Shown: positions 27,033-35,057 of the stretch, in pieces | Position numbering within the stretch: position 1 is the first letter of the stretch | How the letters are laid out: each line of letters opens with the position of its first letter | Assembly: GCA_937871435.1 (NCBI GenBank) | Contig: CALMQM010000004.1 | Location: 1 to 37,448, forward strand | Length of the DNA: 37,448 nucleotides | Origin: an uncultured Bacteroidota bacterium | GTDB lineage: Bacteria > Bacteroidota > Bacteroidia > AKYH767-A > 2013-40CM-41-45 | Reading direction: 5' to 3' | Translations under genes and position numbers: made by a program | Notes under the pieces: model-generated | What the model saw: the letters and a program-made list of their open reading frames with translations, nothing else | Database searches by the model: none | What the model was told of the DNA's origin: nothing

Positions 27033-28514
27033 CTACTCTCCTCCTTCCGCCTGGCGAAAAACAGAACTGAACAAATCTTTAAACTTCAATCCACGAGTAA
27101 GATTATTCTTACTAAGGAGAGAATACTCAGCCAAACCATGCAGAAGGAATTCCATGTAAAATAATTTTTCCTCTCCTTTGACTTTTGGGTGAAATTTCTT
27201 CACAGTTTCTTCCAATCCTGGAATGGAATTTAGCAGGGATGTATATTCTTTCTGAGACAGATCATTCAATAAATCAATTTCATTTCCGGCGGAAAACCAT
27301 TCTATAATTTCCTGATATGGATTTACTTCTTTTTTCTTTTTCAGTTTCTCCGGATTGGGAAAATAAGCCGCAAACTGATTCCGAATTGCTTTTCCTATGA
27401 GGTTCTGAGCTACAATCATGGTCCCCTCCTGCTCACCTTCATACACCAGCTCAATTTTACCGGTAATAGATGGAATTACACCCCAGAAATCAGAAATTCG
27501 GATACCGGCACGTTCTTCATTATTGATAAGCATTCTTCGCTCCGCTGAACTGAACAAATTTTCATAGCCAGAAATCGTGAGCCTCGCTGAAACTCCGCTT
27601 TTGGGATCCACAAATTCACTCAGCCTCGCTTCGAAAGCAATTTGTTCCAATAAATTTTCAGCAAGCTCGTAAGAAGCGATATTCTTCTTCTGGAGATCTG
27701 AGAGAGACGCTTCTTGTAAGGTAATTTGTTTCGATGTTGAAATATCTTTTGGATAATGAGTGAGAATCTGACTTTCTATTCTGTCTTTCAATGGTGTCAC
27801 GATGGAACCTCTGTTCGTGTAATCCTCCGGATTGGCTGTGAACACAAATTGAATATCCAGTGGAAGTCTCAATTTAAACCCGCGAATCTGTATATCGCCT
27901 TCCTGAAGAATGTTAAACAAAGCAACCTGAATTCTGGCCTGTAAATCCGGCAACTCATTGATTACAAAAATTCCTCTGTGTGATCGCGGGATTAATCCAA
28001 AGTGGATTACTCGTTCATCCGAATAAGGCAATTTTAGATTGGCTGCTTTAATCGGATCCACATCACCGATCAGATCAGCCACAGAAACATCCGGTGTTGC
28101 CAGTTTCTCAGTATATCGTTCATCTCGGTGCAACCATTCTATTTCAACAGAATCTCCATGAACATGAATTAAATCTTTTGATACTCTGCTGATCGGATGA
28201 AAAGGATCATCATTCATTTCAGAACCTTTGATCACCGGAATGTACTCATCCATTAAGCCTGTCATCAGACGTGCTATTTTAGTTTTCGCCTGCCCTCTCA
28301 AACCCAGTAGTAAAATATTATGCCTGGAAAGGATCGCTCTTTCAATATCCGGAATCACAGTTTCATCATAAGCCTGAATGCTCTCAAATAACCTTTCTTT
28401 CTTCTTCAATTTCAGTATAAGGTTATCCCGTAATTCTTCATGAATTGGTTTGCTTACATATCCATAAGCTTTCAACTCTCCAAGTGTTTTAATTTTCAAT
28501 AATGGTGAAACCAT
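27033..28514 (-). CDS. MoxR/magnesium-chelatase-like AAA+ ATPase
   Basis: Walker A is GLRGQAKT at residues 71-78. The Walker B-like segment FVINELPDL has Asn where most members have Asp. The sensor region FTANPEDYTNRGSIVTPLKDRI resembles ChlI/BchI and RavA-type proteins. The gene lies directly downstream of a VWA protein (53 bp), the usual two-part layout of a ring ATPase working with a metal-binding VWA partner to remodel or insert metals into a client protein. The client is unknown. It differs from a true Mg-chelatase set: no chlorophyll or cobalamin genes are nearby. Confidence 0.85.
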   Translation of the reverse strand: MVSPLLKIKTLGELKAYGYVSKPIHEELRDNLILKLKKKERLFESIQAYDETVIPDIERAILSRHNILLLGLRGQAKTKIARLMTGLMDEYIPVIKGSEMNDDPFHPISRVSKDLIHVHGDSVEIEWLHRDERYTEKLATPDVSVADLIGDVDPIKAANLKLPYSDERVIHFGLIPRSHRGIFVINELPDLQARIQVALFNILQEGDIQIRGFKLRLPLDIQFVFTANPEDYTNRGSIVTPLKDRIESQILTHYPKDISTSKQITLQEASLSDLQKKNIASYELAENLLEQIAFEARLSEFVDPKSGVSARLTISGYENLFSSAERRMLINNEERAGIRISDFWGVIPSITGKIELVYEGEQEGTMIVAQNLIGKAIRNQFAAYFPNPEKLKKKKEVNPYQEIIEWFSAGNEIDLLNDLSQKEYTSLLNSIPGLEETVKKFHPKVKGEEKLFYMEFLLHGLAEYSLLSKNNLTRGLKFKDLFSSVFRQAEGGE

Positions 28515-28567
28515 ATCGTGTAATAGAATTAGTGTTCGTTAAATTTTTAATGTGAATTGAACAATGT

Positions 28568-29662
28568 TCACATCCTCTTCTTTCTGTTTCGCTCGAAATC
28601 TTCCAAAACAAATTCTCCCAGACCTTTCAATGAAGTATAATATGCTTTACCTCCATTGGCTTCTGAAAATTCATGAATGAAGGACCTCAAATATGGATCT
28701 TCTGCGACCATAAAAGTGGTGATCGGAATTTTCAATTTACGACAGGAAGATGCCAGATTCAAACACCGGTTCACAATTCTCCTGTCCAACCCATAACTGT
28801 TTTTATACAAGCGACCACCTTCCAGCATACAACTGGGCTTTCCATCCGTAATCATAAATAACTGCTTATTCGGATTTTTTCTTCTTCTCAACAAATTCAT
28901 TCCAAGCTCCAATCCTGCGGGGGTATTTGTATGATACGGCCCAACCTGCAGATAAGGCAAATCTTTTACTTCAATTTGCCAGGCATCATCACCAAATACC
29001 AGCACATCCAATGTATCCTTCGGATATCGTGTACGGATTAATTCCGCCAAAGCCATCGCAACTTTTTTCGCTGGCGTGATGCGATCCTCACCATACAAAA
29101 TCATAGAGTGTGAAATGTCAATCATCAGCACTGTGGAAGTTTGCGCTTTGTGTTCCTTTTCCTTCACTTCCAGATCTTCTTCTCCCAGTGTGAATTCAGA
29201 AATTCCATGATTAATCTGAGCATTACGAATAGAATCTGTCATTGAAATCTGATCCGGTGAATCACCAAATCGGAATTCCCTGTGCTCACTTGTCAGTTCA
29301 TCACCTGCACCGGTAAATCGTGTTGAATGATTCCCGCTCCTCGACTTCTTCATTTTACCGAAAAGTTCATTCAAAGCATTCTTACGAATAGCCTGTTCTG
29401 TCTTTGGCGTAATCGAAAACTGACCCGTGTTGTTGTCTTCTCTAATAAATCCTCTATCCTTCAGGTCTTTGATAAAATCCGCCATTGTATATGAATCATT
29501 GGTGAGTTTGTATTCTCTGTCCAATTCATTCAACCAATTCAAAGCTTCAGGAACATCACCTGAAGTGTAATTAAGCAACTGCATAAAGATTTCAAAAAGT
29601 CTTTCGAAAGGACTTTTCTCTTCTCCATTATCTGTAAATTGTGTAAACCTGTATCCTAACAT
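28568..29662 (-). CDS. VWA-domain protein, partner of the adjacent AAA+ ATPase
   Basis: The C-terminal half is a von Willebrand A domain with an intact MIDAS DxSxS (D182, S184, S186 in MIDISHSMI), the later threonine in HTNTPAGLELG and an ITDGKPS loop. Residues 1-170 form a charged, partly helical region without a recognised domain. The gene is first in a two-gene operon with the AAA+ ATPase and has a TACCTTTG box ten bases upstream of its leader. By analogy with ViaA and CobT/BchD-type proteins it would bind the ATPase ring and the client through Mg2+ at the MIDAS. Confidence 0.85.
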   Translation of the reverse strand: MLGYRFTQFTDNGEEKSPFERLFEIFMQLLNYTSGDVPEALNWLNELDREYKLTNDSYTMADFIKDLKDRGFIREDNNTGQFSITPKTEQAIRKNALNELFGKMKKSRSGNHSTRFTGAGDELTSEHREFRFGDSPDQISMTDSIRNAQINHGISEFTLGEEDLEVKEKEHKAQTSTVLMIDISHSMILYGEDRITPAKKVAMALAELIRTRYPKDTLDVLVFGDDAWQIEVKDLPYLQVGPYHTNTPAGLELGMNLLRRRKNPNKQLFMITDGKPSCMLEGGRLYKNSYGLDRRIVNRCLNLASSCRKLKIPITTFMVAEDPYLRSFIHEFSEANGGKAYYTSLKGLGEFVLEDFERNRKKRM

Positions 29663-29676
29663 AACCGGTGAATACT

Positions 29677-29692
29677 CAAAGGTACAAAATTC
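29677..29692 (-). promoter_or_regulatory. -7 region of the VWA-AAA operon promoter
   Basis: On the minus strand TACCTTTG (29677-29684) matches the consensus exactly and predicts a start near 29672, ten nt before the VWA ATG. The 16 bases 29677-29692 are identical to the region before pruA. No TTTG lies at the usual -33 distance. Confidence 0.55.
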
Positions 29693-29920
29693 ATCTTCAT
29701 CCCATTACATTGTATGCCGTTACGATTGTCTTTCATGTCTGTTTATACAATACAGAATTTTTCCTGATAGCTTTATCATTCAAAGACTGCGTCACCCGGG
29801 TAACGAAATTTATCCAATCCGGACAATGAACGACATGAGAATGGAATGCATTCTTTGTATATTCGTACAACATCAATCAACAAAATAAACGCATCTTTGT
29901 TATAAAATTGTGCTTTTCTT

Positions 29921-32900
29921 GTGAATTCTCTTAAAATCTATAAGTCTTCTGCCGGATCGGGAAAAACTTTTACCCTGGTAAAAGAATACCTCCGACTTGT
30001 CTTGCAAAATCCGGATGACTTCAGACATATTCTGGCTATTACATTCACCAATAAAGCTGCCGGTGAAATGAAAGAGAGAATCATCTCTTCCCTTGTGGAT
30101 ATTAGTAAAGGGAAAGGCGGGAATATGCGTGAACTTATGGAGGAAGAATTGCCGGGTGTAAACCTCACAGTACAAGCCGACAAATCCCTCAAAAACATTC
30201 TGCATGATTACAGTTCATTTTCAGTAAGTACAATCGACAGTTTTTTTCAAAGACTGTTGCGTTCGCTGGCACGTGAAATGCATTTGCCGCTTCGATTGGA
30301 GATTGAAATTAATCTTGACGATGCCATTGCTGAAGTTACAGACCGGTTATTACAGGATGTTGGAAAAGATAAAGAGTTAACTTCCTGGTTGAGTGATCTT
30401 CTTTTGCAAAAAATGGATGAGGCGAAAGGATGGAGAATTGAACAGGATATCTTCCAGGTTGCGAGAGAAATCTTCAAAGACCGAAATGAGGAAACAAAAA
30501 TTCTTTCCAGGGAAGAGTTGGCAAATATCTACCGGCTTTTACAGCAGCAGCGTACCTCGTTCGAACAGCAAATGAAAGGTCTTGGTAAAAAGGCTGGTGA
30601 AAAGATTCAGGCTGCCGGACTTGATCTCTCTGATTTCTCGTATGGTAAAAGCGGTGTCATTGGTTACTTTGAAAAAATAAAAAACAGTAGAAATCCGGAT
30701 GACTACCAGCTAAAACAACGTGCACTTGACGCTCTTGAGTCTGCAGAAAAATGGGTGCCAAAAAAATCGCAAAAGAAAGAAGAAACCATCTCCCTGGTTG
30801 AGAATCATCTCCTTCCAGTTCTTCAGCAAGCACATAGTCTGGTGACGGCAGAATACAAAACTTACCTCAGTGCATACGAAGCATTGAGAAGAATTTATGT
30901 TTTCGGAATTTTCAACGATCTACTCAAGAAATTCGGAGAATACAGAAATGAAAAAAATGTAATTCTTCTTGCAGATACTCCCCGCCTGTTGTCAGAAGTG
31001 ATTACCGGTCAGGATGCGCCATTTATCTATGAAAAAGTAGGTAACCGGTACAAGCATATGTTGATTGACGAATTTCAGGATACATCTGCTTTGCAATGGA
31101 AAAATCTTTTGCCACTTGTTACCAATACTCTTGGAAGTGGCAATATGGCACTGGTAGTAGGCGACGCGAAACAATCAATTTATCGCTGGCGCGGTGGAAA
31201 TATGCAATTGCTGGTGAAGGATATTTTCGATGACCTGAAACAATTTAAATCTATATTCAGAGAAGAAGTTCTCGCAACAAATTTTCGAAGCAAAAAAAAT
31301 ATAGTCGATTTCAACAATGGTTTTTTCCGTTCGATTCCGGCTCTATTGAGTGAATCTCTCGATACAAACAATCTTCCAATGCTGACTGCTTCCTACGGAG
31401 AAGAATTGGTTCAACATGTTTCATATAAAAACAATTCCGGTGGATATGTAAAAATACATTTTATCGATCCGGAAAATGCAGACGAACCTGAACAGGAAGA
31501 AGAAGCCTCAAAATGGAAGGACATTGCCCGAAAGAATACTCTGGAAAATATAAGGGAATTACTTGCAGCAGGTTATCGTCATCGTGACATCGCCATTCTT
31601 GTTCGCAATAACCGCGACGGAAATGAAATGGCAAATTATTTATTTGACAATAATATCTCAGAGGTTATTTCTCCTGAATCACTTCTGATTCACAAAGCAC
31701 CAAAAATTCGTTTCATCATAAGTCTGATGCGTTTCCTTGCCGATCCTTCTGACGGTGTTTCAAGAAGCGAAATTCTTTTTTATTATCAGAGGAATCACTC
31801 TTCTGAGCAAAGTTCAGATCTGCACACCATCTTCTCTGATCATTTTTTGCCCGGAAATAAAAGAAAGCACCATGATTCAGGCCTGTTTGATTCCGATTCA
31901 CTTACAGATAATTTATTTAACAAGGCACTCCCACCCGATTTCACGGATCATACTGTTTACCTGAGCAAGCTTCCCATTTACGAATTGTCAGAACATCTTA
32001 TCAGAATTTTCCGGCTCAATGCTACTCCGGATGCATACATTCAGCGCTTCCAGGATTTGGTTCTCGAATACAATTCGAAATTTATTTCCAGTCTGCACGG
32101 TTTCCTTGACTGGTGGAATGAAAGTCCATCAGTAATCAATTGCTCCGTAATTATCCCCGAAAATGAAAATGCAATACGAATTACGACAATTCATTCTTCA
32201 AAAGGTCTTCAATTTCCGATCGTGATAATTCCATTTTGTGATTGGCCGCTTACTCCAAAGACAGGCGAACTGCTCTGGGCCGAAGCTGAGGTAGATCCCT
32301 ATGAAAAAATGGGCAAAGTGGCAGTTCTCACTTCCAAAAGGTTATCCGAAACTGTGTTTAATAAATCCTATGAAGATGAACTCAATCAAACAATCATTGA
32401 CAACATTAACCTGTTGTATGTTGCGTTTACAAGAGCTGAAGAACAACTTTTAGTCTTTTCACCCAAACAAAAAGAAGGTGAACTCAACAGCATTTCCAGA
32501 TTGATGAAAGGTGTGTTATCCGGATTAAATCTGGAAACAAACGATCAACTGATTTATCAAACTCCGGATGCAATCGCTGTGCGCAAGCCTGCTTCCAAAA
32601 AACAATCTTCCGGAAGTAATGTAATTTCTCAAAAACTCACTCACTATCCATCCAACAAATGGCAGGGAAAAATATCTGTTTCATCAAAGGCAAAAGATTT
32701 AAGTGAACTGACGGAAGACAAACAACTCCGAAAAATTAATTATGGAATACTTATTCATGCCATCCTGAGTAAAATTCAGCGTGTACAAGATTTGGAAAAA
32801 GTTGTTCAGTCTTTTGTTTACGAAGGTCTCATTTCCGACAAAGAAAAACCTCTCGTAATCGGGCAGATTCAGGAAGTATTGTCAATCAGCCAAATTGCAG

Positions 32901-33151
32901 ACTTCTTTGATGCACGATGGGAAACAAAAACTGAACGTGAACTGATTCTACCGGATGGCAGGCTGTTGAGGCCGGACAGAGTAATTTACGATTCAACACA
33001 AACCAAAATTATTGATTTCAAAACCGGCAAAAAACAGAAATCACACGAAGATCAGGTAAATCAATATTCTGAAGTATTAAAAAGTATGGGGTTTCCGGAA
33101 GTAAAAAAATACCTGGTTTATCTGAGTACAAAAGAAGTGATCGAAGTATAG
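29921..33151 (+). CDS. UvrD/RecB-like helicase with C-terminal RecB-family nuclease (AddA-like), GTG start
   Basis: The 1076-residue protein has superfamily 1A helicase motifs: Walker A SAGSGKTF (residues 10-17), ITFTNKAAGEMKERI, HMLIDEFQDTSALQW (Walker B), VVGDAKQSIYRWRGG, TIHSSKGLQFPIVI and LLYVAFTRAEEQLLVF. The last ~100 residues hold a PD-(D/E)XK nuclease: LLRPDRVIYD, IIDFKTGKK, then QVNQYSEVL. This matches AddA/RecB subunits that resect double-strand breaks for recombination. The usual AddB-type partner is not adjacent in this window. Translation begins at GTG, where the family N-terminus (KIYKSSAGSGKT) begins. Confidence 0.9.
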   Translation: MNSLKIYKSSAGSGKTFTLVKEYLRLVLQNPDDFRHILAITFTNKAAGEMKERIISSLVDISKGKGGNMRELMEEELPGVNLTVQADKSLKNILHDYSSFSVSTIDSFFQRLLRSLAREMHLPLRLEIEINLDDAIAEVTDRLLQDVGKDKELTSWLSDLLLQKMDEAKGWRIEQDIFQVAREIFKDRNEETKILSREELANIYRLLQQQRTSFEQQMKGLGKKAGEKIQAAGLDLSDFSYGKSGVIGYFEKIKNSRNPDDYQLKQRALDALESAEKWVPKKSQKKEETISLVENHLLPVLQQAHSLVTAEYKTYLSAYEALRRIYVFGIFNDLLKKFGEYRNEKNVILLADTPRLLSEVITGQDAPFIYEKVGNRYKHMLIDEFQDTSALQWKNLLPLVTNTLGSGNMALVVGDAKQSIYRWRGGNMQLLVKDIFDDLKQFKSIFREEVLATNFRSKKNIVDFNNGFFRSIPALLSESLDTNNLPMLTASYGEELVQHVSYKNNSGGYVKIHFIDPENADEPEQEEEASKWKDIARKNTLENIRELLAAGYRHRDIAILVRNNRDGNEMANYLFDNNISEVISPESLLIHKAPKIRFIISLMRFLADPSDGVSRSEILFYYQRNHSSEQSSDLHTIFSDHFLPGNKRKHHDSGLFDSDSLTDNLFNKALPPDFTDHTVYLSKLPIYELSEHLIRIFRLNATPDAYIQRFQDLVLEYNSKFISSLHGFLDWWNESPSVINCSVIIPENENAIRITTIHSSKGLQFPIVIIPFCDWPLTPKTGELLWAEAEVDPYEKMGKVAVLTSKRLSETVFNKSYEDELNQTIIDNINLLYVAFTRAEEQLLVFSPKQKEGELNSISRLMKGVLSGLNLETNDQLIYQTPDAIAVRKPASKKQSSGSNVISQKLTHYPSNKWQGKISVSSKAKDLSELTEDKQLRKINYGILIHAILSKIQRVQDLEKVVQSFVYEGLISDKEKPLVIGQIQEVLSISQIADFFDARWETKTERELILPDGRLLRPDRVIYDSTQTKIIDFKTGKKQKSHEDQVNQYSEVLKSMGFPEVKKYLVYLSTKEVIEV

Positions 33152-33178
33152 GTGTATCATACTCTTCATCTCTCCTAC

Positions 33179-33209
33179 TTGCAGATTCCCTGCGAAATAG
33201 GTATGTTTG
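33179..33209 (+). promoter_or_regulatory. Promoter of the membrane-anchored receiver gene
   Basis: TTG (33179-33181), a 20-bp spacer and TATGTTTG (33202-33209), just after the helicase stop. The predicted start near 33214 gives a leader of about 15 nt, so the receiver gene need not depend on helicase transcription. Confidence 0.6.
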
Positions 33210-33228
33210 AATTCTCATTTTTCCTCCA

Positions 33229-33729
33229 ATGCTCAATACCAACAAACTCAAACTCACCCTTGTCGATGACGACACTCAGATGTCTGAAATGCTCAAGGAT
33301 TTTTTTGCCGGTCGTTTCCCTTCCGCTGAAATTTCAAGCTATCCCACAGGTGAACTGGCTTTGCAAGGTATGTTTGAAGCCCCCGATCTGATCGTTTTGG
33401 ATTACCATCTTGATTCCTCTGATCCTACAGCCATGAACGGCCTGCAGGTTTTGAAAAAAATCAAAGAGCAATTCCCTGAGGTTCCGGTAATTTTTCTTTC
33501 CGGCCAGGAAAAGGCTGAAATAGCAGCCAACACCATGAAATACGGAGCGTATGATTACGTGGTTAAAAATGAAAGCGCTTTCCATCGTCTGGAAATTCTG
33601 ACAAATAATATTTTAGGCCACGCTCATTTGAAAAAAAATCTGGGAGCGCAGAAATTTTTTAATCGCCTTCTGGCTATTCTGGTTGTTGGACTGCTCATCG
33701 GAATGATCATCATGCGATTTGTTAATTGA
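33229..33729 (+). CDS. Single-domain response regulator receiver with C-terminal membrane anchor
   Basis: Residues 7-135 form a CheY-like receiver with the acidic pocket D13-D15, the phospho-acceptor D58 (LIVLDYHL), the switch S91 (FLSGQ) and K113 (YVVKNES). There is no output domain. Instead residues 147-165 are a strongly hydrophobic helix (LLAILVVGLLIGMIIM), so the protein should sit on the inner membrane with the receiver in the cytoplasm as a tail-anchored protein. Its kinase is not nearby. It may act as a phosphate sink or recruit a partner to the membrane; both are inference. Confidence 0.85.
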   Translation: MLNTNKLKLTLVDDDTQMSEMLKDFFAGRFPSAEISSYPTGELALQGMFEAPDLIVLDYHLDSSDPTAMNGLQVLKKIKEQFPEVPVIFLSGQEKAEIAANTMKYGAYDYVVKNESAFHRLEILTNNILGHAHLKKNLGAQKFFNRLLAILVVGLLIGMIIMRFVN

Positions 33730-33754
33730 TTTCTTCGTTTTTATCACAACGAAT

Positions 33755-33904
33755 TTATTTATTCTTAATCCAATCTTTCTGAATATTTGATTCATCAAGT
33801 GGATCTCCATCCGGTAGATCACGGTCATTCAGTATATAAGGTACTTTTTTGAAGTGTGTCCTTTCAAATCCTGTCTCATTTCTGGTTAACTCCCCAACTG
33901 TAAT
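33755..33904 (-). pseudogene. Possible small-protein gene or gene remnant, 49 codons, no normal start
   Basis: Minus-strand codons from about 33904 to the TAA at 33755-33757 read ITVGELTRNETGFERTHF, then KKVPYILNDRDLPDGDP and LDESNIQKDWIKNK. The composition is protein-like (hydrophilic, acidic end), unlike the noise in other frames. An in-frame TGA closes it at 33908-33910 and no ATG, GTG or TTG lies in frame. One extra G in the GGGG run at 33891-33894 would join it to a short upstream frame ending TIEELQLG, which hints at a frameshift. It could equally be chance. No family recognised. Confidence 0.3.
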
Positions 33905-33920
33905 TCTTCAATGGTAGGAA

Positions 33921-33959
33921 ATAAAAAAACCGGCAAGTAAAGCAGAGAACTTGCCGGTT
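33921..33959 (-). terminator. Strong intrinsic terminator, minus-strand direction
   Basis: An 11-bp perfect stem (AACCGGCAAGT at 33928-33938 with ACTTGCCGGTT at 33949-33959) is followed on the minus strand by seven T and TATTT. There is no T-run on the plus side, so it stops leftward transcription only. It ends either the lytTR transcript or the candidate RNA next to it. Confidence 0.9.
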
Positions 33960-34096
33960 AATCCAATCTGTCATCGGGCGATCGAGGCTACCCTTGTTTG
34001 TTTAATTGTCGCTGCGACCCGTCAATTAAACTATGACATTCCGTCCGTTGTGTCCATGATTAAAAGTGTTAGAAGTTGACGATGTATTAGATTGGT
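33921..34096 (-). ncRNA. Candidate structured small RNA ending in the intrinsic terminator
   Basis: Read on the minus strand, CCAATCT (34095-34089) and CATCG (34084-34080) pair with CGATG (33976-33972) and AGATTGG (33969-33963), closing a domain of about 133 nt. Inside are ATGGACA/TGTCAT (34057-34051 with 34038-34033, one bulge) and a perfect 9-bp GTTTAATTG/CAATTAAAC (34031-34023 with 34008-34000) with a TCG/CGA extension. A GGG/CCC element (33993-33991 with 33978-33976) competes for one base with the closing stem. The terminator follows directly. TTTCTTTG (34101-34108), one mismatch from the -7 consensus, would start the RNA at 34096, one base before the closing stem. No known RNA family is recognised; it could also be the 3' end of the lytTR mRNA. 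Confidence 0.5.
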
Positions 34097-34201
34097 GACT
34101 CAAAGAAACTATCACAATCGACGAAATAGTATCCTCAATGTTCAACCGGCAGAATACACGGATAATTGGAAGGAATAAAAGAAAAAGTGGCAGAATCTCA
34201 C

Positions 34202-34930
34202 TCAGGCTTTGGCAAGCTTCTCAAGAAAATCATCTTTCTTTCTTCGCGAAACATCAACAGTGCTTCCATCAATCATCACCACATATCCTCCTTCTCCTTT
34301 CACATACTTGACAATGTGATTGATATTGATCATGTGACTGTGATGAATGCGTACAAATCCATATTCCTCCAAAAGAATTTCATATTCCTTCAGGGATTTG
34401 GTCACAAGTACTTTTCTTTTTTGTGTCAAATGAAAATCAGTATAATTCCTGTCACTTTGAATACGAATAATTTCTTCTATTGGCAAAAATGAAAGTCCGT
34501 CAGAAGTTGGCACTGCAAGTTTGTTCAGCAAGCGGGCTTCTCTCTTTGCTTCCTTCTTCTGAGACTTCTTTTCAAGTCTCCTCTCAACTTTCTTTAAGGA
34601 AATTTTTAAGTCATTCAACCGAATAGGCTTCACAAGATAATCCAAAGCACTATGCCGGATTGCTTCAAGAGCATACTTGTCGTGTGAGGTAATAAAAATG
34701 ACTTCGAAATTGATCGTTCCGATCTTTTTCAACAAATCAAACCCGCTTCCATCGGGTAATTCAACATCCAGAAAAACTAAATCAGGATCTAACTTCTCAA
34801 TTTTCTTGATGGCTTGTTTCACAGATCCACAACTGTCCGTCACCTTCACAGTTGAATCGCACTGTTCTACAAGATCCTTTAAAATCTCTTCGCTGATCGG
34901 GTCATCTTCAACAATCAGTGTTTTAATCAT
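34202..34930 (-). CDS. LytTR-family response regulator (LytR/AlgR type)
   Basis: Residues 1-125 are a receiver with D9/D10, the phospho-acceptor D55 (LVFLDVELPDG), T81 (FITSHD) and K101-P102 (YLVKPI). A charged linker (about 115-135) leads to a LytTR DNA-binding domain at about 145-240: IIRIQSDRNYTDFHL, KSLKEYEILLEEYGFVRIHHSHMININHI and VDVSRRK. It should activate or repress genes from direct-repeat sites. LytTR regulators usually pair with a LytS/YehU-type sensor kinase; none is adjacent. Divergent from the acyltransferase gene across 207 bp that contain an inverted repeat. Confidence 0.94.
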   Translation of the reverse strand: MIKTLIVEDDPISEEILKDLVEQCDSTVKVTDSCGSVKQAIKKIEKLDPDLVFLDVELPDGSGFDLLKKIGTINFEVIFITSHDKYALEAIRHSALDYLVKPIRLNDLKISLKKVERRLEKKSQKKEAKREARLLNKLAVPTSDGLSFLPIEEIIRIQSDRNYTDFHLTQKRKVLVTKSLKEYEILLEEYGFVRIHHSHMININHIVKYVKGEGGYVVMIDGSTVDVSRRKKDDFLEKLAKA

Positions 34931-35007
34931 ACTCTGCTAATATAAACTTTTTCTCTTGATTCAGTCAAAGACAAGGATCAGCAAATAAATTTTCCAATTT
35001 TCATATT

Positions 35008-35057
35008 GGCAACAAATTCACTATTAACCTGTTACGAAGCCATTAAAAGTTGTTGCC
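35008..35057. repeat. Widely spaced perfect inverted repeat in the lytTR/acyltransferase control region
   Basis: GGCAACAA (35008-35015) and TTGTTGCC (35050-35057) are perfect inverted copies with 34 bp between. Half-site centres are 42 bp apart, about four helical turns, so two bound proteins would face the same side of the DNA. It lies between two divergent gene starts and could be an operator. No promoter box of good quality is found for either gene. Confidence 0.4.

Larger units (their letters stand above)
33730..34201. other. 472-bp stretch without an assigned protein gene
   Basis: It separates the receiver gene from lytTR, which face each other. It holds the start-less 49-codon frame, the minus-strand terminator and the candidate structured RNA listed separately. 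Bases 34097-34201, the stretch just after the lytTR stop, show no clear structure. Confidence 0.7.

Noticed and set aside
29709..29751. Inverted repeat ATTGTAT / ATACAAT in the VWA-helicase intergenic region
   Set aside because: Seven AT-rich pairs with a 29-bp gap; likely chance in AT-rich DNA.
33613..33828. 71-codon minus-strand frame reaching into the receiver gene
   Set aside because: It overlaps the membrane helix of the receiver on the other strand and has low-complexity composition; the frame at 33755-33904 is the more protein-like one.
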